Shown here in pieces: positions 53,409 to 64,000 of a stretch of 64,000 nucleotides of DNA (position 1 is its first letter; the number at the start of each line of letters is the position of its first letter). This stretch comes from Pempheris klunzingeri. Its lineage: Eukaryota > Chordata > Actinopteri > Acropomatiformes > Pempheridae. The stretch is from the NCBI RefSeq assembly GCF_042242105.1, contig NC_092020.1, forward strand, positions 14,139,288 through 14,203,287, in the 5' to 3' direction. Under the pieces are notes generated by a model, which did no database searches, was not told the DNA's origin, and was given only the letters and a program-made list of their open reading frames with translations. A program made the translations under genes and the position numbers.

Positions 53409-54429
53409 CTGTATATATACAATATACAATATATACAATATATATACAATATACTGTACCTTTGAGGGAAAAGTTATTACTGTTGCCAAATTTGTACATT
53501 AAAAATAATTTTGTTATATTTGCGTATAATGATTATATGATAATTGTTTATAACGCATTATAATGCATTTTGATATGTTTATATACTGTATATATGTGAC
53601 AGAGAAAGTGTTGGTTGTGTGAGCCCAAGCTAAGACCTCCTAAGTAAGATTCTACAGGTGTAGTATTTAAATCAATTTGCATTTACCACAGATAGTCCAG
53701 TAAGAACTGTAGAAAAAGAGAAGGTCCTCAGTGATACTCTTTATTCGACTGTGTTCAGATCAATATCAGTGAAACAGGATACAGCAATTATCGGTGTCCT
53801 TCCCTGAACACTCAGAACCTTCATTGATACTTAAAGCTAAAAGCAGGTTATTGCATTTGTCCACAAGGAGGTGCTAGTAGACTATTAAATGCCCTAATGC
53901 TGACCTTTTGAACATATCGATGAAAAAGGGTGGGTAAATGAAAGTGTTACCCTCTTAAGGTATGTTTTTTTAAAGCTTAAAAAATCCTCCTTTCCCACAT
54001 TCACCACCTCCTTCTCCTCTTGGCATGTCATCATTTGGTGTGTGTGTGTTTAGGTTCCCGTCATGCCACTTTGGGAAGCTGTATGGTCTGGTCATGGCTC
54101 TGTCTGCAGTGTTTTCTCTGCTGCAGTATGCCTGCTTTGCCCTGGTGAACGAAGTCCTGGATGGAGACCCTTTATACGTGAGTACATGATATATAAGTGA
54201 TACAGCTGTAAATCTCACCCGTTTACTTTGACTCCTCTTCACCATTTTCATCTTCATCTCCTCTCCCTGCTTCCACCTCCCTTTCTCTCTCCTCATGTGT
54301 CTGCAGGTGAACATCGGTCTGACGGTCCTCAGCCTGCTCGCCTTCATCCATCCTCTCTCAGTCTACCTGCACTGTCGAAATCTTGCGTCTCAGCGAGCTA
54401 AGAGCAACGCCATCACTGCCTCCTCTTAA
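47043..54429 (+). CDS. slc43a3: SLC43A3-type equilibrative nucleobase transporter, 12 coding exons, 490 aa
   Basis: SLC43A3 (ENBT1) is a plasma-membrane major-facilitator protein that moves purine nucleobases by facilitated diffusion. Coding exons: 47043-47229, 47387-47516, 49352-49398, 49508-49584, 51133-51225, 51322-51461, 51654-51766, 51925-52068, 52204-52311, 52442-52628, 54054-54177, 54307-54429. Phases match throughout and the sum is 491 codons with stop; human SLC43A3 is 491 aa. Landmarks are [15 protein letters not shown] (TM1), the extracellular NTTGVNATQ with two N-glycosylation sequons, [11 protein letters not shown] (MFS loop 2-3), [72 protein letters not shown] and [16 protein letters not shown] chose MPTCESSSG as start (GGACCATGC context) over an in-frame ATG 12 nt upstream inside a GT-rich run. 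A MITE sits in intron 2. A tandem copy starts at 62189. Confidence 0.95.
48545..49248. mobile_element. fold-back MITE in slc43a3 intron 2
   Basis: Imperfect terminal inverted repeats of roughly 35-40 bp: the left end reads GGTAGCACTTTACGGTATGG and the right end, reverse-complemented, GGTAACACTTAATAACATGG. TIRs of GGTAACACTTTA type are common on teleost DNA-transposon derivatives. Inner inverted matches also exist: AGTTTCTGATTAACT near 48645 pairs with its complement near 49045. There is no coding capacity. The target duplication is unclear. Confidence 0.7.
50341..50650. repeat. fish dispersed repeat (TTGTATAGCCCAATATCAC type)
   Basis: Begins with CAATT tandem units, then TTTGTATAGCCCAATATCAC, TCACAGTGCTTTACA, GGGAAGGAAAAACTC and GAAACCTCCAGGAGCA, in the order seen in a very common teleost retroposon-like repeat. 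Shorter related starts are at 27590 and 61470. Confidence 0.6.
50672..50850. repeat. 44-bp tandem repeat, 4 copies
   Basis: The phrase ACCACATCAGC recurs at 50674, 50718, 50762 and 50806, exactly 44 bp apart. Each unit contains ACCAGGACCAGGATCCACAG-like sequence. It directly follows the dispersed repeat at 50341. Confidence 0.9.
52838..52900 (-). repeat. RTE-like LINE fragment
   Basis: Minus-strand translation [16 protein letters not shown] matches the region LRWLGHLFRMPPGRLP of the LINE at 29.4-30.8 kb. It lies in the slc43a3 intron between coding exons 10 and 11. Confidence 0.7.
53158..53616. mobile_element. possible MITE carrying a CA microsatellite
   Basis: The left end TAACACTTTCT and the reverse-complemented right end CAACACTTTCT form a short inverted pair. 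The interior has TTATAACGCATTATAATGCA, typical of fish MITEs, plus a (CA)n run of about 90 bp (53311-53404). The inverted ends are short, so the call is tentative. Confidence 0.4.
53311..53404. repeat. (CA)n microsatellite with CG variants
   Basis: Begins with interspersed CACACG units and becomes a pure CA run. Followed by TATA/ACAATATA-type short repeats. Confidence 0.95.
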
Positions 54430-55790
54430 AGTAAAGCCTATACATTTGCAGAATGACTCTTTAATATAACCAGTGACACTGTCAGTTTGTTTGATTGTTT
54501 GTGTTTGCTTGGCTGTGTTGTGTTGCCACATGTATCCTCTTCAGAAGATGAAGAGCTTGTAAAAGCAGATTGTAGTTTGTGCAGAGTGAAAGCACATTTG
54601 CCACACTCTTGGAGCATGTTCACAGCCAAACTGATAAACTGGGCCTCTGGGGTGCAGCTCTCTGCATTTGACCCTTTGCATAACCCCTTACCTCTTGTGA
54701 GATTTCCTGGATACATTTTATTGATTTTTTATTTTTTTTGCACTGAATGATCTGATGCATAAAACCCAGCTATTACAACTGTTAGCTTTGATTGTTTTGT
54801 TTACATTTAAAATTCCTCATGTTGGCTGCTCTAATTCTGCTTTTCCATGACTGTTGACATTATGTTTCTTGTTTTGTACGATCTTACAATTTAACTTTGC
54901 TGTTTTTTATATTCTGTGTGATGCTACCCACCCATCACACCAGGGTTACGGTGGCTTCAGAGTGCCAAACGATAACGCACTGTATTGTAAAAAGCATTTA
55001 ATGTTTATATCAGTGTGAACCTCTTTGAGTTATCTCTCTGTATTTATATTTTTATTTCAGACCAGAGTATAGGACCAACAGTGTTGAGTGTAGTGGCTGC
55101 ATGAGGGACAACTGAGAGTCACAATCATATTTAACTCAGGCTCTTTCTTTGGCAGAAAAACCTCTCAGGAAAGCCGATTTGTGTCTAATGTCTCTGCATG
55201 TGGGTTCATTCAGATACATGAATATGATTGTGCCAAACATTAACCAACAGTGATATGATCTTCTTTTATGTTCCAACATATAAAGTCTCAGGTGTTCAGT
55301 TTGTAGTTGGTGTTATGAAGGATTCTCTTTTTGACTGTAAAATGTGACACACTTAATGATATGTAAAGGGAAATATGTACGTTTATTTAGTTTTTTTTAC
55401 TAGTATGTTTATATTTGAGGTTGACTGTATTTCTCTGGAGTGCCAATTCTCAAATGGAAGTAATGTTTTTTAAATGTTACTATAAATACTACAAACATGC
55501 AAATTTCATTGCGCTGCACCAAATGAAATGTATCTTTCAGTATGAACTTTAGTAGTGTAGTAAAGGGAAGTATTATCTTTTGATATTTACTTTTGGCCCA
55601 AAAATCTAGAAAAATGTATATACTTGCAGGCAACTACCTGTGAACGGTAAACTGCAATTGTAATCGAGTAAGGAGATATTTAGAAAAGAAAAAGAAAGAC
55701 CAAAAATTAACCAACTGCAGAAACTGTATGTTGATGACCTGCAAAGATCCAGCTATATTAAAATAAACATTAAAGTGATTCAAAATGATT
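54430..55790 (+). other. slc43a3: likely slc43a3 3' UTR
   Basis: Follows the TAA stop. An AATAAA hexamer near 55762 is followed by AT-rich sequence, and another lies near 55903. Contains no further coding exon. Confidence 0.45.
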
Positions 55791-56169
55791 TTGCTTGGTG
55801 TTTGGTTTACTGAGTACATGTTTTCGATTGCACAAGATCTTGTTGTTAACGTGTTAAATTTACTGTTTGTTTTCCATTTAAAGCAGCAGTAAAGCTCTTT
55901 TAAAATAAAATATGGTCTGAATGCTACCTCAACTTTTCAACTAATTATAGTATATTCATAATTTATTTCTACTGAATATTAAAGCAGAAACATTTATTAT
56001 ATTGACTTTCAGGTGGATTAGAACAATTAAGATAACACTTATAGAAATAACTAAATGCTCTGAGGTAGATTCATCTGCAGATTGTCTTTCATCATTAACA
56101 ATGACAAATCTGATGCTTGCTCATGTGGGGATCCTTGAATCGTAAATATTTGAATTACTGAATCGTTGG

Positions 56170-56253
56170 GTCTCTCTCTTAATTAAAGAGTTTGGTTTAG
56201 ACCTGCTCTTTATGTAAAACATCTTGAGATAACATTGTTATGAATTGGCACTA

Positions 56254-56294
<41 letters not shown>
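56170..56294 (+). repeat. L2-type LINE 3' end with TTGA tail
   Basis: Carries GAATTGGCACTATATAAATA followed by AAAGATTGATTGATTG, the characteristic 3' end of teleost L2-like retroposons. The rest of the element is not recognisable. Confidence 0.6.
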
Positions 56295-56299
56295 ATTAA

Positions 56300-57880
56300 A
56301 GGGACACTCCACAGATTTTACATACCAAGAATAGTTTACTCGTCATCAGGAGCAGGACTCAGCATGTGAAATCAGTTGAATAATGTCTTTGCTCTGAAAG
56401 AAGCTTTGAAAAGTCCGAAATATAGTTGAAAAATAACCCTGGTTATGTCATCGTAGTTTGGGCTCGGACATGACAAAGGCTGCATCACAGACTGTGCTTG
56501 TGAGTGTGACAGACATGAACATTTATCAGACAAAGATGCCCTATCAAAAGAAGAGGATATCTCTGCAGTTGTATTTTGTTTTTAATCTGTCTTTTTAATC
56601 ACGCTCACAACTTTATGGATGTTCACTGCCAAATTGATAAAATGACCCATGGAAATGTATTTAAGAAGTAATAATATACTAATATAACATGACTTTAGAT
56701 TACACATAATCAAGAATGACAGCAGAGACGGCCAAACATGTTTACAATAGAGCAATGATGACCTCCACTTTTGAGGCAAAGCAGCATTGATGTAGCATTT
56801 GAGACAAACAACTAAACGTGCCACTGAGTACTTCATGACACGCACGTACTTTAGCCAATGACATACACATGTCTTGCATTACTGGCAAGATATTTCAGTA
56901 AGGAGAGACATAGTGAATGAGGTAATAATCAAGTCTTGTCAGGAAAGTCTAGAGTGCTTAGAAGCTACAGGAAGATTTTTGTAGTCGCAGGGCATCAGCC
57001 CACAGCAGCAGACTGATAAACCCCCCTGCGGAGTACAGACTCTGTCAGTGGCTGATGACTTCTGCCGAGGCTGGTAAGTCTGATGAGGTTGAGATGAAAT
57101 AATGACACTGATGACCCTGTGAAGATGAGGCAGTGATGGGGAGGAGGAGGAGTGCACATAACAGCAGCATGAATGTACTAAAGGTAGAGAGAGAAATGTA
57201 TTTAAAAAGATAACAGCAAGATGATGGGCTGACAATGGAGGTGTGTTGATGTGCTATTGGATAGATGTGAGCAGCTGATACCTCAATTGACGGCTCCAGA
57301 CAGAGATGTGAATCACACGATTGTACATGAAGTATAGATGCAGGCCTATGCAAGATAGTCATCAGACTGAGTGTTTTCTAAAGGCCCATTATTGTAAAAA
57401 TAAATATTGCTGCAGTGAAGCAAACAGGCAGGGATAAGACTTCTCAGGGTATAAATTAACTTGAGGTAGGCTTACACTTCCATTGATCTTTCTATAAGTC
57501 ACTATGCAAACATTATGATGATGGAAACGCAATGTATAATTATTAATCAATATATGTAACCACATGGGATAATTTTCTTAAACCTGCTTGTACTCACCAT
57601 CTTTACATCTGTGTCTGCTGCTAGTTGAAGCAGCGAGGAGCCAGGAATACACACTTTGAGATTAAACTAATTCAAATATTGAAAAAAAAAAAAATCATAT
57701 TATAACTATAAATATGGGGTACAAGATAATCACTTGTGACATACCGTGCAAAATTGCTCAAGGTGGACAAAGAAAAGCCAAGCCAGCAAGCCCAAACAAG
57801 GCTATTCCCCACCCAGCTATACATGTGTGAAGACTCAATTAATACGGAAACCAGGCCAACCGGAGTTATATTGTGAGTTG
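56300..57880. other. intergenic spacer
   Basis: No supported gene. The start (GGGACACTCCACAGATTTTA) resembles a dispersed fish repeat. The rest looks unique. Confidence 0.3.
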
Positions 57881-57884
57881 ACTC

Positions 57885-58000
57885 CTGGTCACAATCAGCA
57901 CATTCTCAAGAGGTGACAGATATAGTGCAACATATATTCTGCAGTCTTGGTCTGGAGGTCGAGCGCCAATCTTTACTGGAATGCTGCACTAGCTAGACCA
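57885..58000. repeat. duplicated segment, uninterrupted copy
   Basis: GGTCACAATCAGCACATTCT at its left and CTTTACTGGAATGCTGCACT at its right both recur, at 58652 and 59597, on either side of the LINE at 58.7-59.5 kb. Confidence 0.6.
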
Positions 58001-58694
58001 GTTATATGTAAAACACAGAAACATTGTGTTAGATTTACCGCTGTCACAGCTACGATCTGGGGAGGATAGTGACATAACCATCATATAAATTTATTACGGT
58101 GAACGGGCAGTTTGACTGGAACCCTCGTAGGTGTCCTATGTCACCTTTTAATGCACACCCTGCAGCCACCCAGATTCGAGCGTTCACCCAGACCAGGTTA
58201 TAAATCACAGCGTATCAGAGTCGTTAGCTGTCATCCTGTGGCCTTCACACAAACTCTCTGTCCCCTGCTCCCCGCAAGTGGTTTTGTTTCATCTTACATT
58301 GTATTGATGGCAGACGTTCGGCCATGTGGATCTTTTGTTGAACAGTTCATCTGGTTGCCACTAACACTACCACATCCACTGCTCTTTTCTAATGCTTTTG
58401 TACAGTTGTGGTTACAGATGTGGTGACAGACACTCTCTACCTCACTACGTTCATATCTTAAGTGCAATTCATTTGCCCTAAAAAAAATAGACAAATTGCA
58501 CATGACAAAGAAAAGATGAATTCGACTGATAGCTTTATAGTTATTATTTCAAAATTTCTATATATCTCACCAATGCTGTTATAATGAATTCTGATATCAT
58601 GACAGCCCTTCAAGAAATCATGCTTACTTAAGTTATGTTGTGTGTTCACTCCAGGTCACAATCAGCACATTCCCAAGAAGAGTCAAACATAGTT

Positions 58695-59530
58695 TTACTT
58701 ATTTTTTATTCAATCTTTATTTAGTCAGGCAGTTTAATTGAGATTAAGATATTTTTTACAAGAGAGACTTGAGAACAAACAACATTTACAAGAACACAAA
58801 CAGAACAAGGAATTTACACAATTACACACTAACAAGAATTAACGAAGCAGTTACATGAAACACAAAAAAGAAAATAACAAGAAAAGAAAATTAAGACATC
58901 AGGTAATGAGGCTTCAAAATCTCTTAGAGGAATGAATGAGTCAAGTTTAACAGCAGATTACTGTTAAATTACTGTCCATTTAAAGAGTGCATGGTACCTA
59001 AATTCAGTTCTGCCAACGTCAGTGCAGACGTGAGGGATATCTATATGATATGATGATAGCCTGCTGTCAAGCCAAATTCCTAAGTATCTGCATGGATCAG
59101 TAAGGGTGATGTGGTTGGACAGTTGGAGTCACTGGTGGAGGTGGAGAATATTATTATTGTTCTTTTCTGCAGTTAAAACTAGTTTGTGATCAGTAAGTGC
59201 TACTTGGAAAGAATCAAATACAGACTGAAGACGAGTCAGAGCATGGGCTTGGGTGGAGCCTGGGGCATATAAAATAGTGTCATCAGCAAAAAAGGCCATT
59301 GAAGTATTGATTGGGAATAATTATGTTATTCATGTATAATGTGAACAGCTATGGACCAAGAATAGATCCCTGTGGCACACCATTTGTGATGGTATGAAGG
59401 CTTGACAGAGAACTGTCAACAATAACGATCTTAGGTCTCTGTCATGTATGAGCGGAACCAGTTAAGTGAAGTTTCACTCCCATAGACTGAAGTTTACATA
59501 GCAGGATTAATCTCAAAGGTGGTAAATACT
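58695..59530 (-). mobile_element. decayed non-LTR LINE, RT region and 3' end
   Basis: Minus-strand translation shows NGVPQGSILGP, the catalytic FADDTILYA, LTDPCRYLGIWLDS and HALFKW, which are RT motifs of L2/Rex1-like LINEs. The 3' end reads CTGACTAAATAAAGATTGAA, typical of such elements. Several stops and small indels are present, so it is inactive. It is 5'-truncated. Confidence 0.75.
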
Positions 59531-59639
59531 TTTTAGAGGTGAAAACCAGTTAGTGCAGTATATCTCATGCAATTAGGGCTGGGAAATAGAGCTAAAACCT
59601 TTACTGGAATGCTGCTCTAACAGTCACCTCTAACAGACA

Positions 59640-61480
59640 GATTTACTTTTAGATTCACAACTTTCCTGGATATGATCTGGGACATATCACCTTCAAAAAG
59701 GGAAAAATCCTTCACAAGCAGAAATAATTGAGCCCATAGATGAAGACTTGTTTCAATAAAATAAATGTATTGTGTACTACAATAATTCTCAATTCCAGAC
59801 TCAGATATCTGAATTTCAATAAGTGACTTCCCAGTGAAGGATTGAAACTTGATAGCGAAGACAGTCTGGATGAAGCCTTGACAACAAGCTGTAAAACAAG
59901 AACACAAATGTTCTATTGCAGTCAATTGATCAACTGATGAAAACAGTTCAAGTAATCATCATCACAATTACTGTGATTTTAGTTCAGGTTTAAGATCAAC
60001 AGAGATGCAACTAAGTACTGTGGGAGGAGTCTCCCCAGAGTTTTTATTTATTTTATTTATGCTTATAAGTAAAGTCAGAGGTGTGTGGAAAAATGAAAAT
60101 AAAATATGTCTAAACTTGAGGTGGGGACTCAAACAACATAAGAAGACAATGTGTCAAAATACAAAACAGGTAATAAGCTTCTCCATACCTTTTGGTGACC
60201 TCTTGCAGCCACAAGTTGGACATATTCTGCTGCTGTTCAGTTGGTTTACTGATGGTCTATGTAGTCTTTAAACTTGCAGCTGTCTTCATCCTCTTGCCTT
60301 TCTCTTACTCTTTCTTCATGAGTTTCTTAAGGACGTATTGCAATCACATTTCACATGTGAAACCAGGCTCCCTTCTGTCTATCCTACATAAATGCCATAT
60401 ATCTCTACTTATAATTTAGGATTACTGTGTAGGCTACAAATACCTACCAATTCACAATATGCCATTGCCTGCTTTCTACTTCAAACTGTGCTTTTGTGTT
60501 TATTTATTGTGGTTGATCTCTGTGTCATTTTTCAAATGGGATGAGAAAAACAGAAAGAAGAAGACATTATTGGTGCACCAAAGGGCGTGGACAATACAAA
60601 CTGGGCCATCAGGAGTATCGGGATCCGTGCATGCACTTGCTAATGGAGAGCCACGCCGAAACAAAAGGAAGCCAAAGAGACACCTCCTCCTGCCTGTGGC
60701 AGAGGAAACGAGACAACTTCAAAGAGACTTTCAGAACGGCTTTCCATCTATTCTTGCCCACCCATTCCTTTTCACACAATTGCCTTATTTTTTTTGTATT
60801 TTGCACGTTTATATATTTTCTAGATATTAAATAGTTGTTGAACCAAATGTGTGTATAGTTTCTGTTCTTGTAATTCTGTAAACTATAGAAGAGCTGTCCA
60901 TCTAATATTAAAATGCTTGTAGGAGGTAGGTATTTGTAGAATATCTGAGTATTTCAATGTTCTACTATTTTATACTTGTTGTACTAGTTGTTTTTTACTC
61001 CTCTAAATAGTTTAACACTACTCTGCAGATATTATACAAACCATAATAGACAAATAAATTATGTATTATGGCAAAAGATAAGATGTTATTGATTCCTTGG
61101 TGACATTCACAAGCTGCCCATAAGTATATATAGTAAAAATAAGCTGTGTCTGTACCAGCTGTGACAGTAAAATGATGTACACATGAATGCATCAGTAATT
61201 ATAATTCAGTAATTTATTCTGTAATGGCATATTCTGCATCAGCACCTTTACTATTTGTAGATTAGTAGGTATGTCTTGATCCTAATACTTTTGTAGTCAA
61301 TTCTTTTCTTTTAAAGCAGGTATTTCTACATGGCGGTATCATCGCTTTCACTTAAGTATATCATCTGAGTCCTTCTTCCACCCCTAAGTTAAACCTGCGT
61401 AGAAACATCAGTAAGTTCTTACTGAAACATCAGTAAGTAAAAACCTATTACTATTACTACTGCTCAATTCAATTCAATTC
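59640..61480. other. intergenic spacer
   Basis: Contains frames up to 123 codons (60459-60830), but without domain, splice support or codon bias I can recognise. AT-rich. Confidence 0.35.
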
Positions 61481-61514
61481 ATTTTTTCAATTTAAAGGGC
61501 TTTATTTTGCACAT

Positions 61515-61865
61515 TGACAGAAGGCTACTTCAGCCACTCAGTCAATGCAGCATAGGTCTTATTTCGGTTTGGTGTCCTCTCTTCTGCTACTTTGAATGTC
61601 TGTAGAAATTATCAAATAACTGTAGGCTGCAAAAAGCAGCATAGACACTAGGATTTCTAAAATCAATTCTTGAAAATATGTGGTGAATGGAGACATTTTT
61701 TATGCAGACCTCTCTGGCCTTCACTGTCACCCTTTCATTCACATTCTTATAAACCTCAGTTCTCTCTTTCTCTATTTGTTTTGTGTCTACACACTGCAGT
61801 GGACAGGATGAACAGTTCTTGCTTGTTTTCATCACTAAAGTGGCTCATCTCTGTGCGATGTGAGT
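61515..61865 (+). pseudogene. broken slc43a3-like exons
   Basis: 61517-61560 (GAAGGCTACTTCAGCCACTC...CAATGCAGCATAGGTCTT) matches the end of slc43a3 coding exon 1 with deletions. 61690-61800 matches its first intron (GCAGACCTCTCTGGCCTTCA). 61798-61865 (GGATGAACAGTTCTTGCTTG...GGCTCATCTCTGTGCGATG) matches coding exon 2 with a central deletion of roughly 70 bp. Neither exon keeps a usable frame. It lies just upstream of the intact copy at 62189. Confidence 0.75.
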
Positions 61866-61975
61866 CCACCTTCAATGCTGATCAATGGTGGTAAAGGATC
61901 TCTAGTGTAATGTCTCACCAAGAACTAAGTTTCAAGAACGATGAACAAGTATGCAGATTAACACTCATTGGCATC

Positions 61976-62046
61976 CCCCCTTTCTCTCTCCCCCATCTCT
62001 CTCTCTCTGTCTCCCTCTCTCTCTCTCTCTCTCTGTGTCTCTCTTT
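61976..62046. repeat. (CT)n-rich microsatellite
   Basis: Interrupted CTCTCT tract directly upstream of the second slc43a3 copy. Confidence 0.85.
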
Positions 62047-62188
62047 CTATTGGAAGGCTGAAGTCGTTTCTACCAGGAATATATAAGGGTATAGAGGACA
62101 GGGGTGGGGTGACAGGGGAGTTTGCTTATCATTTGCTGCCCTGTACCTGGATGTGTGTGTGTGTGTGTGTGTGTAGGTGTGTGGGACC

Positions 62189-62626
62189 ATGCCGACTTGT
62201 GGGGTGCGACACTGGCTCACCTTTGCCTCAGGTCTGGTGGAGTGTCTGTGTTTCGCTGGAGCCGTGTTCGGATGGGCTTCACTTGTTTTTGTCCTGAAGA
62301 CGGAGGGCTACTTCAGCTCTCTGTGCGTCAACACCACAGGAGTCAATGCAACACAGGTCTTAGGTCAGTTATCCTCGTCTCCGCTACTTTGAATGTCTCT
62401 AGGAATGATCCAGTAACTGTAACCAGCAAAAAGCAGCCTAAGCTCTAGGATTTCTAAAATCAGTTCTCTATTTCGCTATCTGTTCTGTGTCTCCAGATTG
62501 CAGTGGACAAGATGCACAGTTCTCACTTGTTTTCACCATCGCCGCCTTTCTGAACAATTTCATGACGTTGCCTATTGGTTTCTTCTTTGACCGGTTTGGT
62601 ACTACAGTGTCTCGTCTCTGTGGGAT
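62189..62626 (+). CDS. second slc43a3 copy, first two coding exons (partial)
   Basis: Exon 62189-62363 encodes [16 protein letters not shown]...[11 protein letters not shown] and exon 62497-62626 encodes [18 protein letters not shown] to [13 protein letters not shown]. The second exon and all splice phases match slc43a3 at 47043; the first is 12 nt (4 codons) shorter near the N terminus. Predicted role as for SLC43A3, nucleobase transport. No third exon appears in the remaining 1.4 kb. In the first copy intron 2 is 1.8 kb, so the gene probably continues beyond the window. Both exons are open and spliceable, unlike the piece at 61.5 kb. Whether the rest of the gene is intact cannot be seen. 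Confidence 0.8.
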
Positions 62627-64000
62627 GTGAGTTTACCTCTATTATGTGTATTATGAGTAAATGATCAGTGGTTGTAAAGGGTTTCCTGTGCAATCTATTA
62701 GAAAAAAAGTTGAGGGAAATAATTGAGGGAAAAGTTTAAGTTGCACTTTGAAATGTTATCACAAAATAACTTTTATAAGACAAAAAAAGTGATAAACATA
62801 AAATATTTGTCAGATATTTTTTGCATCAAGAGTTCATTACAAAACACAAAAAACTAAATTAAATTAATTAAAATAAATTTAATAAATCTAAATTTAATTT
62901 AAATTAATGTAATATAAATTAATTAATTCAATTTAATTTAATTTAGTCCATTTTAATAAATTATTTGTGTTTATAACAGCTGTTGTGCCAAAAACATCCA
63001 GTAAAGGGTTGAAATGAAATGCCAGACCCTTTACTCTCTATTGCAGGGCGTATGGCAACAATTATTATATCTAATTTTTACTAAAAGGCAGTAACATAAA
63101 ATCCATGTTTTATTTTTTAGTTGTGAAAAGGATGTCCTTTACTATGTAAGAGCAGAAAATTGAATACATCAAATCACCACTAAATTCTCACAAAAAGACC
63201 TTCAAACAGGAAGGTCTTTTTGTGAGAATGTCATGATCTGAGGCCTTCAGATCATGATCCCAAAGTTGACTAACTGTTCAATATTTAGGCTAAATTCTTT
63301 CAAGAAAAAACTGAAATAGTATCTGGGGTAAGTTAACTTGTAATTTTCATCATCAGAACCATTTTAGATGTGATAACGTTTTCGTAAAATGACCGTATAC
63401 CAACAGCATGTATTTTGGGAGCATTAATACAATAGTAGGCTGCATTTTAGGCTGTTTTTGACCATATTAGCCATTAATTATATATTATATTAATTTCACT
63501 TTGTAAATATTGGGTTATACATTTCACCAAGTATACATTGAATTTCTTTAGTCTTGTTTCCAATAAAAGCACATTGTTAGAGAAAAAGTAGATATTTTGG
63601 TACATTCCACGATTGCGCATTGTTGCCACATGGCAACAATTTACCAACTACCCCCAATTAAAATGTTTTTTATTTTTCAAATATTTCCATTATTTAAGCA
63701 ATTTTAAGTAATAGAAACACGTAAAACAATTTTTATCAAGTTTAGATAATTCATGCATTTGAGGAAGAAGAAAAGCGGAAGAATGATTAAGAAATTGAAA
63801 GATCAGGGTTATTAATTACAGGAGGAAAGGAATTAGTTGTTTTTTTATGCATATATTGCTACCCTGTGACTAAGAAGCACAAAAGTTGGTAGCAGAAGAA
63901 CGTGCATGTGAACATGTGTTTACGATTAATATGATTGTGTTTTGTAAAGTTGTGTCTATTGAGGATTCTCCTTGTGTGAGGTGACAAACCCTTCTGCCAG
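62627..64000 (+). other. intron 2 of the second slc43a3 copy
   Basis: AT-rich. Stretches near 63000-63025 (GGGTTGAAATGAAATGCCAGAC) and 63785-63920 match intron 2 of the first copy (near 48095-48120 and 48165-48490), confirming duplication of intron as well as exon. A double hairpin lies at 63184-63257. Confidence 0.55.
63184..63257. repeat. two adjacent perfect hairpins
   Basis: First: 19-bp arms 63184-63202 and 63211-63229 around an 8-nt loop. Second: 11-bp arms 63231-63241 and 63247-63257 around GGCCT. The two are one base apart. Confidence 0.9.

Noticed and set aside
60459-60834. Overlapping frames of 97 and 123 codons
   Set aside because: No domain, no splice signals and low-complexity AT context; two overlapping frames of similar length argue for chance.

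Overview
The window is vertebrate nuclear DNA, almost certainly from a teleost fish. Genes are split into short exons with GT-AG introns, and CA microsatellites are frequent. The dispersed repeats are fish-typical: an RTE/Rex3-like LINE, L2-like LINE pieces, a tRNA-derived SINE and fold-back MITEs. Gene content matches a block of human 11q12.1 (CTNND1, SMTNL1, SLC43A3). I found no bacterial-type operon, CRISPR array or recognisable virus-derived element.

Layout. 1.3-1.7 kb (-): a 135-aa single-pass membrane protein I do not recognise. 3.9-23.7 kb (-): ctnnd1 (p120 catenin), reconstructed as 19 coding exons summing to 920 codons including stop, with a ~3.3 kb 3' UTR, two likely 5' UTR exons and a CpG-rich start near 23.6 kb. 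24.5-28.8 kb (-): a four-finger C2H2 zinc-finger gene (4 exons, 424 aa). 29.45-30.80 kb (-): a 5'-truncated RTE LINE with a clean 14-bp target-site duplication. 31.3-35.6 kb (-): smtnl1 (5 exons, 463 aa, calponin-homology domain). 37.9-41.6 kb: duplicated blocks carrying four tRNA-Trp-like sequences. 43.2-43.5 kb: a SINE with a 12-bp target-site duplication. 46.4-55.8 kb (+): slc43a3 (12 coding exons, 490 aa). 58.7-59.5 kb: a decayed LINE. 61.5-64 kb: a broken slc43a3-like piece, then the first two coding exons of a second slc43a3 copy that runs off the window.

The genes are not one pathway. ctnnd1 is an adherens-junction regulator that binds cadherin tails, smtnl1 is a smooth/skeletal muscle regulator, and slc43a3 is a membrane nucleobase transporter. 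They share conserved synteny rather than function. For all four multi-exon genes the exon joins were checked by reading frame. The three complete ones give coding lengths divisible by three.

The most interesting signals are four. (1) A local slc43a3 expansion in which the first coding exon is identical between copies while the next exon differs at about 10% of sites, suggesting gene conversion. (2) A tRNA-Trp fragment that looks like a recombination junction between two other tRNA-Trp copies. (3) An 18-nt ctnnd1 microexon interrupting a basic nuclear-localisation-like stretch. (4) Precise insertion histories for the LINE, SINE and MITE. I did not find evidence for an entirely new molecular system.
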